The notes: generated from the letters alone by a model not told the origin. A stretch of 64,000 bases of DNA from Symbiodinium natans (GCA_905221605.1 CAJNDS010002280.1:62001-126000), one strand, 5' to 3'. Counted from the stretch's first letter, positions 42,560-56,246 are shown. Numbers and translations: made by a program.

Positions 42560-42656
42560 CTTAGGGTTTAGGATTTATAGGGTTTATAGGGTTTATAGGG
42601 TTTATAGGGTTTACAGGGTTTATGGGGTTTATAGGGTTTACAGGGTTTAGGGTAGG
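42560..42656. repeat. variant telomere-like array, 9-mer (TTTATAGGG)n
   Basis: About eight units with TA inserted in the heptamer, some reading TTTACAGGG; plain TTTAGGG at the ends. Confidence 0.95.
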
Positions 42657-43604
42657 AAGTTTACACCCAGGGAGGGGGGGGGAAGGGAAGGGAAGGGGGA
42701 GGGGAGGACGCCATTCTGATACTCAGTGTGCATGTCGGCATCTCTCCAGAACTGACCGTGCAGTGTTTAGGGGTTGATTTAGGGCTCAGCTTTTGGAAAG
42801 CCAAGCTCCTGCCAGTGCTGACAGGAACACTGCAAACGCCTCGCCGGAGGTTGCAGGGCTCTGAGCAGTGTTGGTGATGTCCTGCATGCAGGCTTTGGTT
42901 GCCCACTGGGGATTCTGAACATGGAGCTTCCTGGGGTGCAAGGCAGGGGGTTAAGCGGCTTAAGGGCTCCGAGTTTGAGGCTTCTAGGATTGTCGAGTGG
43001 CCTTCAGGGTGCTCCATTTTGAGACCTAGACTTACTGAAAAGTCGAGAACTCAAACCCCACACCTCAAACCCCGGCTCGCAGCCCGATCTTGCTCCAAAC
43101 CCGCACGTAGCACTAAGGCTTACGAAACCTTACCACCGAAAGTTTCATGGGTTCTAAGCAAGGTCACCGGCACCCGAACATGACCCACGGAGTCGCAGGC
43201 AAGCCGTTGAACAGAACAGCTTGAACATTTCCCAAACAATTCCGAGCGAACTTCTCAGAGCCAAGCTCCACCGATTCTGTTTCCCCTTGTGTCTTTTCTT
43301 GTGCCTAAGGGGTTCTAAAAGCTAAGATTGTGAATTCGGGCTTTCGCGCGGGCAGCCGAGCCTGGGCGTTGGGCCCGGCGAGCTTGGGAGCCGCGGCCTG
43401 CGCGGGCACCTGAGCAGAGATGCTAGGGGTTTAAGGTTTAGGGCTTAGGGTTTCACCTTCGACTTTGAACCTAGAAGGACTGCAACCCTTAAAGCCCTAA
43501 ACCATAGAACCCTTACGTAATTGCTTACACGCGCGAACTAAAACTTCGATCACCCCGCACCCTGAACACAGCTGGGCCTAAACCCTGAAACCTGGGCAAG
43601 GTTC

Positions 43605-43681
43605 ACCCTAAACCCTAAACCCTAAACCCTAAACCCTAAACCCTAAACCCTAAACCCTAAACCCTAAACCCTAAACCCTAC
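43605..43681. repeat. interstitial telomere array (CCCTAAA)n
   Basis: About eleven perfect units. Confidence 0.97.
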
Positions 43682-43790
43682 AGCTACCAAGGTGCCTGGA
43701 ACGCCTGCACGCCCCGCAGATCGAGAGTTGCAAATGCCCATGCCTCACCAGTGCGTTGCTCTAAGGGGGTCTAAAGGGTCTATGGGGACA

Positions 43791-43841
43791 GGGTTTAGGG
43801 TTTAGGGTTCAGGGTTTTAGGGTTTAGGGTTTAGGGTTTTT
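43791..43841. repeat. interstitial telomere array (TTTAGGG)n
   Basis: Six or seven units in the opposite orientation to the array 110 bases before it. Confidence 0.95.
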
Positions 43842-44220
43842 GAGATGCCTTCAGGGATCCAGGCTTGTGTCAGTGCTCAAGAGCTCCGGGTAGTAAAGCC
43901 CTGAAGGTATTAGGCTTTGTAGCTGGCATCAAACTCTTAAACCCAGAACCCTAACTCTGTAACCTCTAAACAAAGCTCCCAAGGATCTGTTTTGGGTTCT
44001 CGGCTGCTTCGGATGGTTGTTGACCCAAGGGTCTCCTGAGCCCCAGCATCCTAACACATGTCTTACGCAAAGCTCTAATCCTAAAGCCCCAGGCCCGGCC
44101 GTGTGGAATTCAATCTAATGCAGGCGACCACACAAGTCTTGGATCCCGAACTTCCAAACCTGAACAAAAGTCGGAGCCGGTGCGGCGTGTCGGCGTGTGA
44201 CCCAAACCCGAACCCCAAAC

Positions 44221-44300
44221 CTCTGTGTCCGCGCAGTTGCAGTGTTGCAGATGGCTTGGCAGTCGAAGTAGCCAATCGCACTACCCAGCGAGCCAGATGC
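44221..44300 (-). CDS. exon candidate, unrecognised
   Basis: ASGSLGSAIGYFDCQAICNT then ATARTQ, between GAG|GCATCT and GAG|GTTTGG, immediately followed by degenerate telomere-like words. Confidence 0.4.
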
Positions 44301-45351
44301 CTCGGTCGGAAGCGCAAAGCTTAAAGCCCTAGTCCCGCCGTGGCATCTCAGAAACATCCCGAAACATGCCAATGCAAACCCCCAACAAAACCCCAAGCCC
44401 CAACCCTGTAAACCCCGTTTGAGCGGCTCCCAGGACCTAACTACCAAACTCAAACCCGCGGAAATTCAGCTGAATGTCGATGATCTGAAGCCAGAAGTCT
44501 TCAGGGCTTATTCAAAGGCTTCAGGCTCGGTTGGGAGTTTGGAGGGTAGCTTAGGGTTCTGGGATTAGGTTCCAGGCCTGAGAGCTTGAGGCTGTTATAG
44601 GAGGCTCAGGGTTACAGGGGCTTCGGGTCTAAAGCTCGGGGCGTTTTAACCGCTGAACACCTGCAAACTTATGTCGCTTCTCCTTCCTCAGCACATGCGG
44701 GCGTTTTCTCTTGATCCCAGTGGACTAACCTAAACCATACCCAACACCGGGACGGGGGGAAGGGGAGGGGCACCAGTTTAGGGGTCTACTAAGGGCTGAC
44801 GGCTGAAACCCTGGGATGCTGCCATCTCCGAGGCTGAAACCCCAACTTACTTGTAACCTCCAGCCCCAGGCCTTAATCTAGCATTTGCTTAAGAACTCCA
44901 AAAAGAAAAATATTCCGAATAGTTTAGTTTTTTTTCTCGGGTTTCTTAAGCAATTAGTAGTCAGGCTCCTAGGTCACCTGCAGCTGAACGGCTGCTTGGA
45001 TCGAGAGGTCGCGCCGAAGCCGCGGCGTTCCGAGCGCCCGCAGTGCGCTCGACGGCTCCTGATTCGTGTGGCACCCGCAGGCCCAACCCTCCCCTGACCA
45101 CAAGCCCCCCAAACGAAAAATGACACGCAAAAGCACAAAAAAGCAGCCGGCGAGATCCATGCTGCTGAAATGGCTTAACCAAACCTCCTAGTAGCCTCCT
45201 AGACCCTGTAAACCCCCCCCCGACCCGACACCCTGCTTTCTGCATTAACGAAAGTTATACTAGACCCGAAACAGGCCTGTGTACAGTCACAACCTGTTCT
45301 ATATCTTGACGTCTCCTGCGCGCGGGGTGAGTGCGTGCGACCGGCAGAGAC

Positions 45352-45404
45352 CTCGGCGAGCACCGTCGGAACCACGGCATCGTCGGACACGGGGGTCGCG
45401 GAGC
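45352..45404 (-). CDS. exon candidate, unrecognised
   Basis: SATPVSDDAVVPTVLAE between GAG|GCTCCG and GAG|GTCTCT. Fits the splice pattern; no family recognised. Confidence 0.35.
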
Positions 45405-45409
45405 CTCAC

Positions 45410-48400
45410 TCGCAATGAGGTTGAGGCTTTTCATGGCCTGGTTCTTAGGGTTGGGGACTTTGTTTCAGGGCCCATTGGTTGTTGTAGGAAGGTTGCAAGT
45501 AAGGTAAGCTAGATATGGAGGTACGTTTCATCCTGCTTGACCTGGTACCTTCAAGTAGGGCTTCGGATTCAGTTTAGAGGCTTCGGGCTTGTCGGGCTGT
45601 CTAGTTCAAAAAGTTGAAGACCTTCTGAGAACTTTCCAAGTTCGGGGATGGTCGCATCGCAGGGACCTTATGCGGGTCGAAGTGGAAACATTCCCGGCGG
45701 CGGACGTGACCTAAACACTATCGAACCCTTAGTTTACCCTATCCCCTAATTAACCTTCACTGGGTGCAAGCATGACATGGGCTCTTCCTGCAGTGCAGAA
45801 GGTCCTTACGTGCTTCAGCAGAGTCCGCGCCTCAGGCGATGTTGCTCAGCGCCTGGCAGCGGTTTGCTGCGGAGGTGCAACGTTTAGGGTTTAAAATTAG
45901 AGTTTATAGGCTCGAGACCTAAACATACAACACCACAAGCCCTAAAATCTTGAAACCTCAACACCCCAAATCTCGAATTGTCTCCGTCTCTCTGGCTCTT
46001 GCTCGCTCCCTTCAAACTAACCACAGTTCGGTCAAACAGATCCAGCATCCTTGATCCCCAAATCCAAGCTTCAAACAACACAAAATTTGTCTAGAGTGCC
46101 CCAAACTGCAAACAAATTCCAAAAACTCGGCGCCTGCGGCGTGGGCGATGCGCGGAGGACGGTGCCCTGGCGCCTCGCGGCATCCGACGGTGACTCACCG
46201 GACGCCAGGGGAGTCGTAGGCGCCTTGCAGAACTCCGAGACAGACATAATATGGACAGGCCCACATAGGCCATAGGCCTACGATCCTCGTAATTAAGGTC
46301 TTAAGGTGGGGGCCAGCAACGGGCCGGTGTTGCTATACACGAGCCATGATGTGCGAGAACTGAGTATTTCAATGTCAGCGTTTGTAAACCGAAGACCTAA
46401 GGACACAGGGGTGCAAGGTTAGGCTTTGCTTCGCAGATCCGCAGGGTGCCGGATGTTTTTGTCAAGGGATGCTGTCAGGGCAGCTCTCCAGAAAGGCCAC
46501 CGACACCTTACTCGAAGCTTCCGCTCACTAGCCCCTCTGCCAGAGCCACCTGGCCCTGTTCAAATCCCGCCCGCTTTTAGCCTGGCCTAGAGAACAGGGG
46601 GGTTTAGAACAACTTTCAGGTGCTATTGAGAGGGTAGTGTTTCCGGCGTTCTGCCCAGAATCTGTCCTGAAGCCTGACCAGAAACTACAAAGCCAGCTCC
46701 AAGCCTGGCCTTCGGGAACCCCAAACCACAAATCCAAGGATTACAGTCCCGGGGTCAGGCCTTATACCAACCAAAAGAGCTTAGGGCTTAGGGGAGTCTC
46801 AAATCACAACTTTTGCGCGCCTGCACCACATTCGACGCATCCTTTCGGGTGCATGATGCCAGGGTTCATCGGGGGGAAGCTTGGAAGTCGTCTGCCGGTT
46901 CATGATCTGTAGCGAAAAGCGGATCCTCACACGGACTACCTTTATTTACAGCCGTACTTCCAGCATCAGCCAACCCACAGGTTCAGAAGCCGCGGTGGCT
47001 TCTCCGCCGAAGCTCTCGGACCTGTGGACTAACTGCGGCTTAGGGTTTCGGGTGTAGCTCTGTGAAACCTAAACAGCTCACGCCAAACAGTCCTGGGCAC
47101 CAAGCTCGGCTTCCTTCTCAACGCCGTCGGCTGCGGTCAGCTGCATTGTCGACGCCTTGGATTTACCAGGAGCGGGTCAAGGGCTTAGGGTTTAGGGCCC
47201 AGGGCTTTTGGCCGCAACCCTGAACTCCAAGAAGCCACGTGCTCTTCTAGTGGCCTCATCGTGCCGCAGCTTCGTCGGGCGCCACGCCAGGTTTGACAGA
47301 CTCCGTGTGTTGAGCTCCTAGGGACAAAAGAGTTTAGGGTTAGGGTGGAGAGAGGCTCGTTTGTAAGCCCTAAGCCCGAAGCCATCCTGAAAGCCCAAAT
47401 CCGCTGTTCGTGCAGCCTCAGGCTTAAAAAGCACGTAAGCCCCCGAGCGTCAAGCATCCAATGCGACATTGAGATGGCTAATGCCATCATGCATCGCGCT
47501 CTGCGAGAAATCCGAAAGCGCTTGATTCCTGAGACCCCTTAGTGGGGCCAAGGGGCGGAGCGCCCCCCAAGGCAGCTGCGCGAACTTCCATGAACAACCT
47601 CCGGAGCCGCCTGCTTTCGGTTCGAGTTTTAAGGCTTTGAGGGACATGGCTCGGGGTTTCGGGGGGCTTCAAGGGCATTGAGGGTTTTTCGGTTCGTCAA
47701 AATCCAGGAGCTCAAAGCTCCAAATCCCGAACCTCGCCTCCTGCATCCTGATGTTGCCCTACTTATCTGCCCTACATCCTTAACCGTGCCGGATCTTGCT
47801 TGATAAGGTTCGGCAAGAGGTGTGTAATTGCCGTTTTTTCTAGCAAAGACGAGATCGAATTCCGAAAGCTGAAGCCCTGCAGTCACCTCTAGACGCTTCA
47901 TGAACGCACGTGTCTAGGGTGCCCAACCATAACTTATCCTAGGTCCCTCATTGATGGACGGTTGAGGACGCTGCTTAGGTGCGATTCGTGATCGAGGTCG
48001 CGCCTCGCCACGCCGCGCTGCGGTAGCAAAGGCCCACGCCAGCATTGCCTGCTGGCAGCGTGACAGACAAGGCCTTCAGGCCCCAAGAGTTTAAGAGCTA
48101 AGAGCTTGTATACCTTTAGCCTTGAGCGATAAAAGAGCACGCCGACTCCGACTCAGAAATGGAGGGGTGATTGCCAGCACCGGCATCAGCTCAGAAATCC
48201 TGCGGCTAGCCAGCATCACAGCGTGCATCCATTCCCTGTCGTCGTAAGATTGATAACTCAGGGAGACCCGACGCTTGAAAGATTTAGGCTTTGCATGGCT
48301 GACGGGGATCTGACAGCTTACCAAAGCCTTCCTGCACAACTAAGACTAAAACCATGTGAGGACCGTTCCAGACAAGTGGCCAGTTGATGTGGCTGAAAAA

Positions 48401-51400
48401 CATCGCGCTTACACGTCACCTGCGCAGAGAAGCGAACGCCCCGAACAACAAACTCAGGAGAGCCTGCCATTTTGGCATCCCCTCGTATGCCCACTTGCCA
48501 CGCTCTGCCTGCTTCCCTCAACCCGAAAAGGCTTGTGAACGCTCAAGCCCCCACACCTACAAGTGCCAACAGGTGGCGTCACCCCTTCAAGTAGCTCCCT
48601 GAGTCCCAGAAGAAACTGTCAATAAAATCCCCCACAGCCAGGACCCGAAACCCTAAACCGTAAACCCTAAACCCTAAACCCTAAACCTGAACCCTGAACC
48701 CTAAACCCTACACCCTAAACCCTAAACCCTGAACCCTAAACCACTCAACCCATGTTGCACCTATCAGCTCGAAGCTTCCGGCAAGGACGCGCCCGCTGCC
48801 CGCAGCTTGGCGCACGGCCAAGCGGTGCGCGCAAGGTTCTTGGCCTCGTGACTCGCAGGATGATCTGTGTTGCTTGCGCAATGCTCAGACTGGCCTTGCG
48901 CACCCCTCCCTCTGTCAGCCATGATCTCCTGACACCCTGGTTCAGGGTTTTTTCGGGTTTGATGGGTTCTTTCTGCAGTTTACGATAGGCTGTAAGGGGT
49001 AAACGTAAGCCAAGCATGCATTCGGCAAGTGTGGTGCAGCTCGTTTTGCCGTATCGAGGGTGCCTAGGGTTTGCCCAGCAATGGCATAGGTTTGCACAGC
49101 AATGGCATAGAGCCAGGAGCTTTCCGGCGCTGCTCACCGTCCGAACACCCAGCCTTGAACCCTAAACCCTGAGGCAACCCTTCCGCACCCTTTTGCACCC
49201 CGATAGTACTTGAAAAACCACAAAAGAGCCTAAACCCAAGCTTGTGCACAGGGCTTCTCACACTGAGGGTGGGGAGGGGGGGGACTTTGCCCCATCTGTC
49301 CGATGACCTCAAGCTCCGCAAGCGAAGCCTGCGCTGCGGCCAACAGCCTCAGAACGTCGGGCACGGTGGCGGGGGGAGGGTGGGGGGAGGGGTCGAACCA
49401 AGGGCTAGCGACTTTTTGTTAAACCTTGAAGCCTGAGACCCGAAGCCTAAAACCCTTAACTTCAATTCCGTGCTGGAAGTTTCTTGCCAGCAGCTTCTAA
49501 ATCTGCACAGCCCGGCCGCTTGACTGATTTCCCAAAACCGACTGACGTCAGGCAGGAGGCCTCCGGAACCGGGGGTCGGAAGTCAGCCGCTGGCTCAAAG
49601 TTGGGTCTCTCCTCCGGCGCGCTTGGGACTTGGGCTGAGGGATACTCAGGGTTTGCCGGTATAGGTTCGAGGAACGCTGCTTTGATCCCAAGCTTGGAGT
49701 GCTCTTTGAAAAAAAGACCCTACTTCCACAGTGCAAGATCGCAAATGTGGGTGGGTGTATGAGTGGGTGTCGGTGCTGGGGGCGGGGTTAGGGGGGCGTG
49801 GGTGGGCGGGAGGAGGGGGGGGGGAGGGCCGGCGAGGGTGCGGCTGTTTTGCGTTGACATGTGGGCGTACAGCACACAGGAAACTTACATTTCATAGTCA
49901 GTGACACATCTTGAGGTTATGTGAGAAGTCCACTTTCTATTTGACAATGCTACGCTGAAGGGCAATGCCGTAAATACCGTGTCAAGGTACTGGTGAAAAC
50001 AAGTAACGATGGCAAAAGACAGCAACGCTGCGGACGCAACTTGGAAGTGGTCAGTGGCACCTGCTATCACATGCTCAACAACAACCATCACTCTTCTTTC
50101 TAGTGTTGCTACTCCAACTACCACGCTACGACATATGACCGAAGCCTACTGTCACAAAACCCTATAAAACTAAGATCCTAAGCTACCATCCTTAACCCTG
50201 TCGATCCTTGCCCCGAACGTTACAAGCAGCCAAGGCTCTGCTAGGCTAGTTGGGTGAGAGCAGCAGAAAGGTTCACCCCATCGAGGATGTCGAGGTGCTC
50301 GGTGCACAGACTCAGCACGGCCTCTTCGCTCTAGCACTTGTCCAGGTGGCGAGGGGAATGCAACTAACGGTTACCCTTGTGGGGCTGCATTCGTTACAAA
50401 CCCACCACTGCTGGGTTCCTCAGTAGCAGATGCAAAACCCTCAGCCAGCATCACCCCTCAACCGGAGCTGTGGAGGCCAAAGGACTTGAAAACATGTTAA
50501 GGGCTTGGGCCTTTGGGGCCTATTTTTTGGGCACTTGTTGGTTTGTGGTCTGGTGGTCCCCAGGTCTGCTGGTCCTCTGGTCTGGCGGTCCTGGTTCCCT
50601 GGTGTACTAAGACCCTGGTGCCCCTAAACCCTCCGCTATTCTTTGTCAATGGTACACCCTCTACTCATGTTATTGCAAAGGCAGCTTCGTCATTTTGCTT
50701 GCAAATGGCTCAGGCTACAAACCGAAAGGAGAAATGAAAAGGGCTTGTTGGTCCATTTGGCCCGGGGGGGTGGGGGTGGGGGGGGGGGGCGGGCAGCCCT
50801 CTCCTCCTGCTTCCCCTATTCGGTTTGCAGATGTGGGCGACGGGGCGCGCCCAATCAGTCAGCGTAAAACTACGACCATGTGGAGCAGGAAGTACAGGCG
50901 TTTTCCTGTGAACGTGCACTGACAATACAAGTTTGCCTACTAAACAAGAGGTTTCATAGACAAATGATAAATCTAGCACAAGTAACATGCAGAGGGTCTT
51001 CATAGTAAAACATAACGGTGACTAGCCGTGGTTTCCCTATCAACATATAGACGAACCCGAGGTTGTTCAGTCAGGTTGGAGGAACACAGTTCTTTGGAAG
51101 CGCAAAGCAAATTGTTTCCTATCCTTCCTACTGCACATGGAGGTTTCCCCCTAACTTTTATCCTCTTCGAATGTAGAGAAATGAAAGCTTCTTCTGCTCA
51201 ATCCACGGAACAACCCCCCCCCCTCACTCCTCCGGACAACTACAAAGAACCTAAAAACACCTAAAACAAAGCATCAACAAATTCAGGGGTGTTGCAGGCT
51301 GGGGGCTCTACATGTGTGTTTGTGTGTTTGTGTGTGTGTGTGCGTGTGTGTGAGGATGCTCCCTTTGGCTTCAGGATCTGGGGTTAGGGGTCCGGATGTC

Positions 51401-53490
51401 CCTTGTAGCAGTTGCATTCAAGATGGATGTTCAGACTGTGGGGCTGAGACTTTGCTTGACAAGCAACCCTGCCAGATTCCCCGAACCTTACCTGGACACG
51501 CCACCTGCGCGCACCCATTCAAGAATCACACTCTTGCCTCCGCACTGGTAAGGGCCATCAGCTATCGGTTCAACGACATGTTCACCTGCCCGGGACATGT
51601 TGGGGCCTCAAAGGACTTCAGGGTTTCGGGCCTAAGCCTACACCCGAAGCCGCCACAACCAAACCAAAAGGCGATCGTTCCTAAACATCCGAGGAAGAGC
51701 TTACTTTCAACTCTACGCCGAGAGCGTTTCCCTTGGTCTGTTTTGATTTTGAAGCCAAATGGCTTGAGGGCTTAGAGCTGGATGTTCATGGGCGGTGGAA
51801 TCAGCATACTGCGATGCACTGCTCGGTGAGCTGTATCAGCAACGGGGGGCTCTGTTCCTTGGCTCCCCACAAAAGGCCCAAAACCGGCCCAAGAACCTCG
51901 AAGCCCAAACCCTCCAATTCCTATGCCCCCCGCGTCCCGCGACCTCGCGCCCCTGTCGGGGACACGCGCGCAGGGCGAGGATTCGCCGGGCCCCGGTGTC
52001 AGCTGCCAGGAGACCTTGGGAGGAGGTTGGGGTGAGCAACTTAGGGTTCCTGGAGCGGATTTCGGGGAAGTGTAAAAATGCTAAATTCCTTATGGGTTGC
52101 CCAAAGGGGGTCTTAGTGTGAGGCCAGAGAAACTCACAGTTCTTTCCAACTCGATTAGTGTTGCAGGCTCGGGGTTCGCGGGTTTGCTGGGCGACAGTGG
52201 TTCATCTAACAGATCACGTCTTGTCACCCTAAACCCTCAACCCTAAACCCTACTCATGGTTGCCTTCGGATGACGCTCCTGTCACCCCCCCTCCCCCCCC
52301 AAGCCGAACAACAGGAAAAGTGCCGGAAACAACGGAAAAATGCAGGGAACACTGCGGCAGCCCAGGACCCGTGGCCCAACTACCCACCTTTGCCTAACCT
52401 GCGGGATCTAGGTAAGTTTAGTCAAAGCCCCCTAAACCGCCCACCCAGCTGCAAATCCAAAGCGCCCAGAACAACCCGTGCACCCGAGAAGGTCTTGTCC
52501 GTATCGCTGCACCTGTTAGTCCATCAGGGTTTAGGTTTTGGGTTGAGGGGTGCTTTGGTGGCTTCTGAAGGTTGATTAAAACTTTCGGTTTGCGTCTTGG
52601 GGATCAGGAACGGCTAAGGTTTTGAGCTTCAGGATTTGCGTTCAGTTCCTGCGGCCTTGTGGGGGGTTCAAGTTTAGAGTGAGGTCTGGAGGATTTGGGG
52701 TCTGTGGCTCAGTTCCAGAACCGGGAAACCTGTGCCCAACTGCCTGAAGCCTGCAAACGGTCCGAACACTCAGACAAAACCTGTTTGGAGGTGCTAGGAG
52801 CGTTGTGATCCAAACCTCTAAAACAGCCAGACGCTCCAACCGTCCGCTTGTAGGGGGTGAAGGGGGGGGGGGGCAATAAGGGGCAAGCCTAAAGCCCTTA
52901 ACACGGCCAGACCACCCCTGCCCCTAGACGAACCACGCTAGTCTAGTGAACCCATCGAAGACTACTGGAGCCCAAAAGTCGAAGTCCCAAACCCTAAGCC
53001 CAAAACCCAAGAAAACTCCAGGCCGCAAGTTCCCCACAACCTCAGCTTCAAGCCCTACGTGTACTTCCTGGCCGGCGGCCTGCTAGGTGCTGCTCGGTGA
53101 GGGTTCACCTGAAAGGCAGAGAACAGGTCAACTTCAAATCCTGAGAGTTTTTGGTCTGTAGTCTTTGAGGTTTAGACTTGCAAGTTGAAGGCCGAGGGTC
53201 CCGAAGCCCCAAGCACTAAACCCCGATTTCAATGTGTGTGTGTGTGTGTGTGTGTTGTGTGCGTGCCTGGCGTATTGCGGACATCCTTAAAGGTCAAATC
53301 AAAGACACTTTGCACCATCAACCGCTGAAGTTCCCGGCAAAACCAGCACATCGCTGAGGTCTACTGAAGGTGTAAGGCTCAGGCTGGGAAGTGCTGTGGC
53401 ACTGTGGGCTTAGGAGTTGTGACTTCAATGCATCTTCGTGATCCGTACAGACACACCAACCCCCAAACTCCAAACCCCAAACTCCAAACC
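45410..53490. other. no gene supported
   Basis: Short frames on both strands, (TG)n tracts near 51.31 and 53.23 kb, and G-rich runs near 49.26 and 49.78 kb. No family was recognised, although exons of undetected genes are likely. Confidence 0.4.
48645..48748. repeat. degenerate telomere array (CCCTAAA)n
   Basis: About 14 units, several CCCTGAA, CCGTAAA or CCCTACA. Confidence 0.95.
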
Positions 53491-53491
53491 C

Positions 53492-53556
53492 TAAACCCTA
53501 AACCCTAAACCCTGAACCCTAAACCCTAAACCCTGAACCCTGAAACCCTGAAACCC
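53492..53556. repeat. degenerate telomere array (CCCTAAA)n
   Basis: About nine units, alternating CCCTAAA and CCCTGAA. Confidence 0.93.
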
Positions 53557-53683
53557 AGCGCCCCCAACTCCAACCCAATGTTCGCCACCTCTGGTGCCAG
53601 CGTCTGCCGCATGGACCCGGGCAGCCGTGCCATGGACATCTTCGGGGCGGCGGCTCTCCGAAGCTGCGCATAGAGATATAATC

Positions 53684-53787
53684 TGGGGGGGGTTTCCGAA
53701 ATAAGGGGCCCGCCAATCTAGACCCCCAGATCGTCGGATTCCCTTATAAAAAGGAGCCCAGTAAAGGTACCCCCCTAATTTCATATA
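53684..53787. mobile_element. MITE family C, copy 2
   Basis: GGTTTCCGAAATAAGGGGCC ... GGTACCCCCCTAATTTC with core TAGACCCCCAGATCGTCGGA; diverged from the other two copies. Confidence 0.75.
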
Positions 53788-54054
53788 GGGTTTGCCCGGC
53801 GAGGCTTTGAACCAACGATGTGGTTTCAGGTGTTTAGCAAGAGGAATCGCATTCCTGGAATTTACTCTGTGCTTCAGGCAGCATCCTTTGAGGCCAACAC
53901 ATCACCCAGACTGCCCTCACCCGCCCTAAGTTCCCGTGCTTTGCGTGAGGGTAGACGCCCTCCAAAAGACAAGATTAAAGAAGTACCGGCCCAGAGACTT
54001 TGATCATACATCATCGGGTGCAGATGAGATAATCTGGATTGGTGTAAAGGTTGT

Positions 54055-54150
54055 CTAGGATGGCCCTGAAAACCCTCAGCAAAATGTTCCTGAATATGAT
54101 CCTCTTAAGCCCAATAAGGGGAATTTTTAATACCCCAAGAGCCGACTAGG
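54055..54150. mobile_element. MITE family A, copy 4
   Basis: CTAGGATGGCCCTG ... GACTAG with the core ATGATCCTCTTAAGCCCAAT. About 37 kb from the other copies. Confidence 0.8.
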
Positions 54151-55221
54151 TTTAGGTGTTGTGTTGGAAGTGTCGTGAGACTTAGCGGCGTAGAGCTATT
54201 GACTTGAAGGATCTGGAATCAGACTTTAAGCCCGCACCACGAAACTCTGCCCTAAACCCAAACTCTTCAACTCGAAGTCCCCCTGAGGTGCGCTTTTCCT
54301 GGATGTGGTCATGGCTTCAGCATTCGGCGTGCGGGCATTGTGCCGCAAGGGGCTCGGAGGCTTTGCCTTCAAGTTCAAGCATTCTTGGGGTGAAAGACAA
54401 AAAACTATTCAACGGGGGTTTCAGGCCTGAACATTTTGAGGTCGCTGACGCTGAAAGGGTTGGGTTGCAGGGTTTTCAAGCCGGGCACAATCAACGCCTA
54501 GGGTGACGAAGAGTCAGGCTTTGCTTGTTGAGTGAGAAGTAGGGCCTCGTAGGGCTTGTCAGGGCTTGGGACTTGCAGATGAGGGCACAAACTCAGATGT
54601 CCAACAAGTCATACAGGCGATCGTCGTCAAGCTGGACCTGTCTGCATGAAGTTTTGGGTTCAGGGTTTAGGGTTTTGGGGTTCAGGGCTTAGGTTTTCTT
54701 CTTCCATCAATGACTTTGGTAACTTCTACCCTATAGAGACCCGCGCAGCAATCTGACAAAACTCAAAATAACCCTCAGCCCGCAAAGCCCAGAGCCCTAA
54801 ACAGTCTCTCCTGCTAAATCTAATCCCTGGAGCCCGAAACCTGAACGCACTTGATCCAACGCTCCAAAGCCCTGAGCAATAGTTAAGGCAGGGCATAAAA
54901 CCCCCACACGGTCAAACACCCACCAACTCAAAAAATCACGCCTCAGGAGACCTCATTTGCACGGTTTCTGTTAAGTCCAGGGATGAGGCCAATTCGTGTC
55001 TTACATCGTTGAAGCGGAGGAGTTTGGACTGTCGGACTGCGACTGTAAGAGGGCAGTTTAGCTCACGAAGCGTTGTCGCGCAGGTGGTGATCCTACTGAG
55101 TTTGACGAAACACCGCAGCATCATGTCATGTACCTAGCCAACTGCAATGTCAACATCCACTCAGCCAATGCAGAGTCGTTGCACCAAAGCCTGCCCAACC
55201 CCTGAAGCCTAAGTCTAAGCC

Positions 55222-55302
55222 TACAAACCCTAAACCCTAAAACCTCCTAAACCCCAAACCCCAAACCCCAAACCCTAAACCCTAAACCCTAAACCCTAAA
55301 CT
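55222..55302. repeat. telomere array (CCCTAAA)n next to exon candidate
   Basis: About 11 units with CCCCAAA variants; a TTTAGGG pair lies on the other side of the exon candidate at 55.43 kb. Confidence 0.95.
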
Positions 55303-55304
55303 GC

Positions 55305-55396
55305 TTCAAGCGGTCTCTTGCGCGCCTCGCGCTCCACGTCACTTGCCTCGGAGTCCGCCTCAGAGTCCGCCTCAGAAGTGCCTGGAGAAGCATCAC
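55305..55396 (-). CDS. exon candidate, acidic Ser/Glu/Asp-rich
   Basis: 30 codons, DASPGTSEADSEADSEASDV then EREARKRPLE, between CAG|GTGATG and GAA|GCAGTT. The intron after it meets TTTAGGG repeats within 3 bases, and CCCTAAA/TTTAGGG tracts flank it on both sides. Probably a disordered acidic segment. Confidence 0.5.
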
Positions 55397-56246
55397 CTGC
55401 TTGGGGTTCGGCTTCGGGTTTCGGGTTTAGGGTTTAGGGTTCCTTTAGGCTTTGGGGTGGCTAGGTTAGCTGCAGTGTCTAGGGTGTAGCACTGCACCCT
55501 GGAACGCAAACACTTTCTTTACTTCTGGGAACATCCCATACGACCTCTACCCTACCTACTTATCAAATAAGGCGTAACTATACTCTATTTGGGTCCTTAC
55601 ATTGGGGTAGTTGGGGTGGGGTAGTACGGGATGCCAGAAAGAGAAGAGCTTGCAATAAGACACCCGAGGAATCTGCGGAGTGACTCTGACAACAGGTGGG
55701 TTTTGGCTGTTGGTATCTAGGCTTCGGGGTTTCGGGTTTGGGTTCTACAAGCCCCCATCCACCATGCCTCTGTCTGGGTGCATGTCCGTGGCAATCTCCT
55801 CCAAGCAAGGATTGGTTAGAACGATGTGGGTTGCACAAGGCTCCTTGTGGCCGGTTTCGCGCACGCTGCAACAACTTGGGTCTCCGAGCTTTTTTTCAGG
55901 CGGAGGCAACTGCGAGCGTTGCTCGTTGATGGTTCAGTCAGGGACGGAACCCCCTGGTAAGAGAAGCTAAAGGACTGGAACTGCCCTACTCTGGAGCACC
56001 GGCTTAACCCAGAATCAGCCCACCAAAGAGCCATTGAAGGGGAACATGGAGCTGTTTCCGGAGTTTGGGCTCCGCTTGGCTTTGGCCGGCAGCTCGGCTC
56101 TGGCGTTTTCAAGGGCTTGGGATCTACTCATGCCCTCTGAACACGAAACCCCCCAAAGAACCTGAACTCAGATGCTGCCCTGTCCGGATGTTTGTGAAGC
56201 CCGAGAACTGGCGAGAACCAAGGACCCTTGACCGAAAGCTCGCCTC

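Noticed and set aside
48761-48844. Exon candidate between GAG|GCC and ATAG|GTG
   Set aside because: On careful reading the supposed good frame was a misread; the remaining frames are ambiguous and one ends in a stop.
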